From an uncultured Micrococcales bacterium (GTDB lineage: Bacteria; Actinomycetota; Actinomycetes; Actinomycetales; Microbacteriaceae): a stretch of 6,748 bases of DNA. Positions 5,353 through 6,748 of the stretch are shown here, piece by piece. The position numbers and the translations under genes were made by a program. Below the pieces are notes generated by a model, which saw only the letters and a list, made by a program, of their open reading frames with translations, was not told the DNA's origin and ran no database searches. Every line of letters begins with the position of its first letter. Position 1 is the stretch's first letter. Location of the stretch: contig CAIYTL010000134.1 in NCBI GenBank assembly GCA_903929105.1, positions 1 through 6,748 of the forward strand. Reading direction: 5' to 3'.

Positions 5353-6575
5353 GCGACGTAAAGATTTCTTCAGGTCACGAAGGTAACGTTCGCGACCAAG
5401 TAACTGCCTATTTTCAGCGAATCAAGAACGGTGAAATGGGCGCCTTGCCTGCCGTTGGTGCGCTGGTCGTAGTTGGTGCGCTGTTCTCAATTCTTAGCCC
5501 TTTCTTCTTAACCAAGTTGAACTTTGCAAACCTATTCGTTCAGGCTGCTGAGCTAACAATGTTGGCTGTTGCACTTGTATTCGTGATTTTGCTTGGCGAA
5601 ATCGACCTTTCAGCAGGTGTCACCGCCGGTGTCGCAATGGCAGGTTTCTTTTTGCTGCTACATGGCGGAACAAACTGGATCGTTGCGCTTGTCGTAGCTT
5701 TCGTAATCGGTGGCGCAATCGGCGCCCTGATCGGTTTCTTCGTTGCTCGAATCGGTGTGCCGTCGTTTGTTGTCACGCTTGGTTTGTTCCTAGGTTTTCA
5801 GGGCCTTCAGCTGGTAATGCTCGGCGAAGGTGGCATCTTCAGAATCGATGTTCCAGAAATCAAGTCGATTATGAATGACAACCTGCCTACCTGGGGCGGC
5901 TGGGTCTTCCTGGCTTTGATGCTCGTGCTTTCGGCAGCTGTTTCGTTCTGGGACCGCGCCCGCCGTGCACGTCACGACCTTTCAAACCGACCGATTGAAC
6001 TTTTGTATGCCAAACTCGCCGTGTTTGCGATTCTTGGTGGAACAACGGTTTATCTTCTGAACGAAAACCGCAGTCAGGGCTTCGCATCAATTTCAGGTGT
6101 GCCGATTGTTATTCCAATCGCCGTTTTGATCTTGTTCATCGGAACCCTAGTTCTTGACCGCACTCAGTTCGGCCGTCACCTCTATGCAGTTGGTGGCAAT
6201 GCAGAGGCTGCTCGTCGCGCAGGAATCAAAGTTGCGAACATCCGCATCACCGCGTTCATCATTTGTTCGATGCTCGCCGTAGTTTCTGGCCTTTTTCACG
6301 TGAGCCGTCTTGGTGCTGTTGAAGCAACCGCTGGCCGTCAAATCGTGCTAAACGGTGTGGCAGCTGCTGTTGTGGGTGGCGTGAGCCTTTTTGGTGGCCG
6401 TGGTCGCCTTGTGCACGCAGCCATCGGTGCTTTCGTAATCGTGATGATTGAAAACGGTTTGGGTCTTCTAGAGTTCCCAGCCGGTGTCAACCTAGTAGTT
6501 ACCGGTTCGGTGCTGATCTTGGCCGCAACCATCGACGCTCTATCGCGCAAGCGAGGCAACGGCGCTCGAAGCTAG
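5349..6575 (+). CDS. xylH: Sugar ABC transporter permease (XylH-like, BPD_transp_2 family)
   Basis: The product has 408 residues and is very hydrophobic. A hydrophilic N-terminus of about 30 residues is followed by roughly ten or more membrane segments. GEIDLSAG (83-90) is the hallmark of CUT2 permeases, and FGRHLYAVGGNAEAARRAGI (275-293 region) is the conserved cytoplasmic loop that contacts the ATPase. A charged segment around 202-213 (DRARRARHDLSN) interrupts the middle, giving the longer XylH-like form; E. coli XylH is about 393 residues and RbsC about 320. It forms the membrane channel, presumably as a dimer with the ATPase dimer. GGAG at 5338-5341 lies 7 bases before the ATG, inside the ATPase gene, and the ATGA overlap suggests translational coupling. 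It is the last gene of the operon; a terminator follows 12 bases after its stop. The family call is secure; the substrate, probably D-xylose, is inferred. Confidence 0.92.
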   Translation: MSDVKISSGHEGNVRDQVTAYFQRIKNGEMGALPAVGALVVVGALFSILSPFFLTKLNFANLFVQAAELTMLAVALVFVILLGEIDLSAGVTAGVAMAGFFLLLHGGTNWIVALVVAFVIGGAIGALIGFFVARIGVPSFVVTLGLFLGFQGLQLVMLGEGGIFRIDVPEIKSIMNDNLPTWGGWVFLALMLVLSAAVSFWDRARRARHDLSNRPIELLYAKLAVFAILGGTTVYLLNENRSQGFASISGVPIVIPIAVLILFIGTLVLDRTQFGRHLYAVGGNAEAARRAGIKVANIRITAFIICSMLAVVSGLFHVSRLGAVEATAGRQIVLNGVAAAVVGGVSLFGGRGRLVHAAIGAFVIVMIENGLGLLEFPAGVNLVVTGSVLILAATIDALSRKRGNGARS

Positions 6576-6587
6576 CTTTAAAACGCG

Positions 6588-6624
6588 AAACCGCTCAGGC
6601 CGAAACAGGTCTGGGCGGTTTTTC
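6588..6624 (+). terminator. Rho-independent terminator of the sugar importer operon
   Basis: A 14-pair stem (6588-6601 with 6608-6621) includes two G-U pairs and a 6-base loop GAAACA. The core CCGC/GCGG pairs are followed by a T-tract at 6619-6623. It lies 12 bases after the permease stop. The AAA on the left arm could also give weak termination in the other direction. Confidence 0.9.
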
Positions 6625-6748
6625 TTTAAGCGCCCATACCCTACGGCAGTTGTTAAATTTCTAGAGTTATAAAAAAGAAATTCATAGTAAATGGATTTTC
6701 ATATTGTTCGCTGTAAAGCTCAAATAGGATTAGAAAAAAGCCGAGGCA
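6625..6748. other. AT-rich edge after the terminator, no certain gene
   Basis: The DNA turns strongly AT-rich: 22 G+C in the 90 bases 6651-6740, against about half in the genes to the left. It includes an imperfectly surrounded inverted repeat AATTTCT/AGAAATT (6656-6662 and 6676-6682) and a GTTATAAA stretch at 6666-6673 that resembles a -10 box without a clear -35. The last bases read an A-run followed by GCCGAGGC, which could be the left half of another hairpin terminator cut by the window edge. Confidence 0.5.
6691..6748 (+). CDS. Possible start of an unidentified gene, truncated by the window edge
   Basis: An ATG at 6691 opens a frame of 19 codons without a stop, beginning MDFHIVRCKAQIG, that runs off the window. 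No good Shine-Dalgarno precedes it (only AAAGAA about 10 bases upstream), and a run of 19 open codons is easily due to chance. I do not recognise the peptide. It is listed only as a candidate for the next gene. Confidence 0.15.
   Translation, partial: MDFHIVRCKAQIGLEKSRG

Noticed and set aside
1..6748. CRISPR array, toxin-antitoxin pair, prophage or transposon
   Set aside because: No repeated spacer structure, transposase, integrase, terminal repeats or toxin-like small gene pair could be found on either strand.

Overview
The window looks like a chromosomal segment of an actinobacterium with a moderate GC content of about one half. A Microbacteriaceae-type organism, for example one of the small-genome freshwater lineages, would fit, but this is inferred from gene families, gene order and composition and is not proven. 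Every gene belongs to a recognisable family. I see no rRNA, tRNA, CRISPR array, transposase, phage gene or obvious new defence system.

Left part (1-3258). The first 503 bases are the 3' end of a plus-strand gene for a large membrane glycosyltransferase of the ArnT/GT39 (YkcB-like) type; only its Gly-rich linker and extracytoplasmic C-terminal domain are present. It converges on a minus-strand pair, and the two stop codons share the palindrome CTAG at 500-503. The pair is a ROK-family regulator (2035-3258, GTG start), followed 20 bases downstream by an atypical SDR/NAD(P)-binding protein with a C-terminal DUF2867 domain (500-2014).

Centre and right part (3259-6624). A 204-base divergent intergenic region with three inverted repeats and a -10-like box separates the ROK gene from a plus-strand three-gene ABC sugar importer of the CUT2 (ribose/xylose) class. 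The importer consists of a lipoprotein binding protein (3463-4506), a single-domain ATPase (4600-5352) and a permease (5349-6575). Binding-protein motifs point to a pentose or hexose monosaccharide, with D-xylose the best guess. A strong hairpin between the first and second genes probably lets the binding protein be made in excess of the membrane complex. The ATPase and permease overlap by ATGA. A clear rho-independent terminator closes the operon at 6588-6624.

Right edge (6625-6748). After the terminator the DNA becomes very AT-rich (22 G+C among 90 bases at 6651-6740). A possible reading frame starts at 6691 and runs off the end, but there is too little of it to identify.

How it fits together: the regulator would sense a sugar with its ROK domain and control the divergent importer from the shared intergenic region. 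This is the same layout as the rok7B7-xylFGH locus of Streptomyces as I remember it. No xylose isomerase or xylulokinase gene lies in the window, so the substrate is not confirmed by context. The main oddities are loss of the usual ROK zinc-binding cysteines, the regulator-SDR pairing, the half-size ATPase, the intercistronic hairpin and the AT-rich edge.
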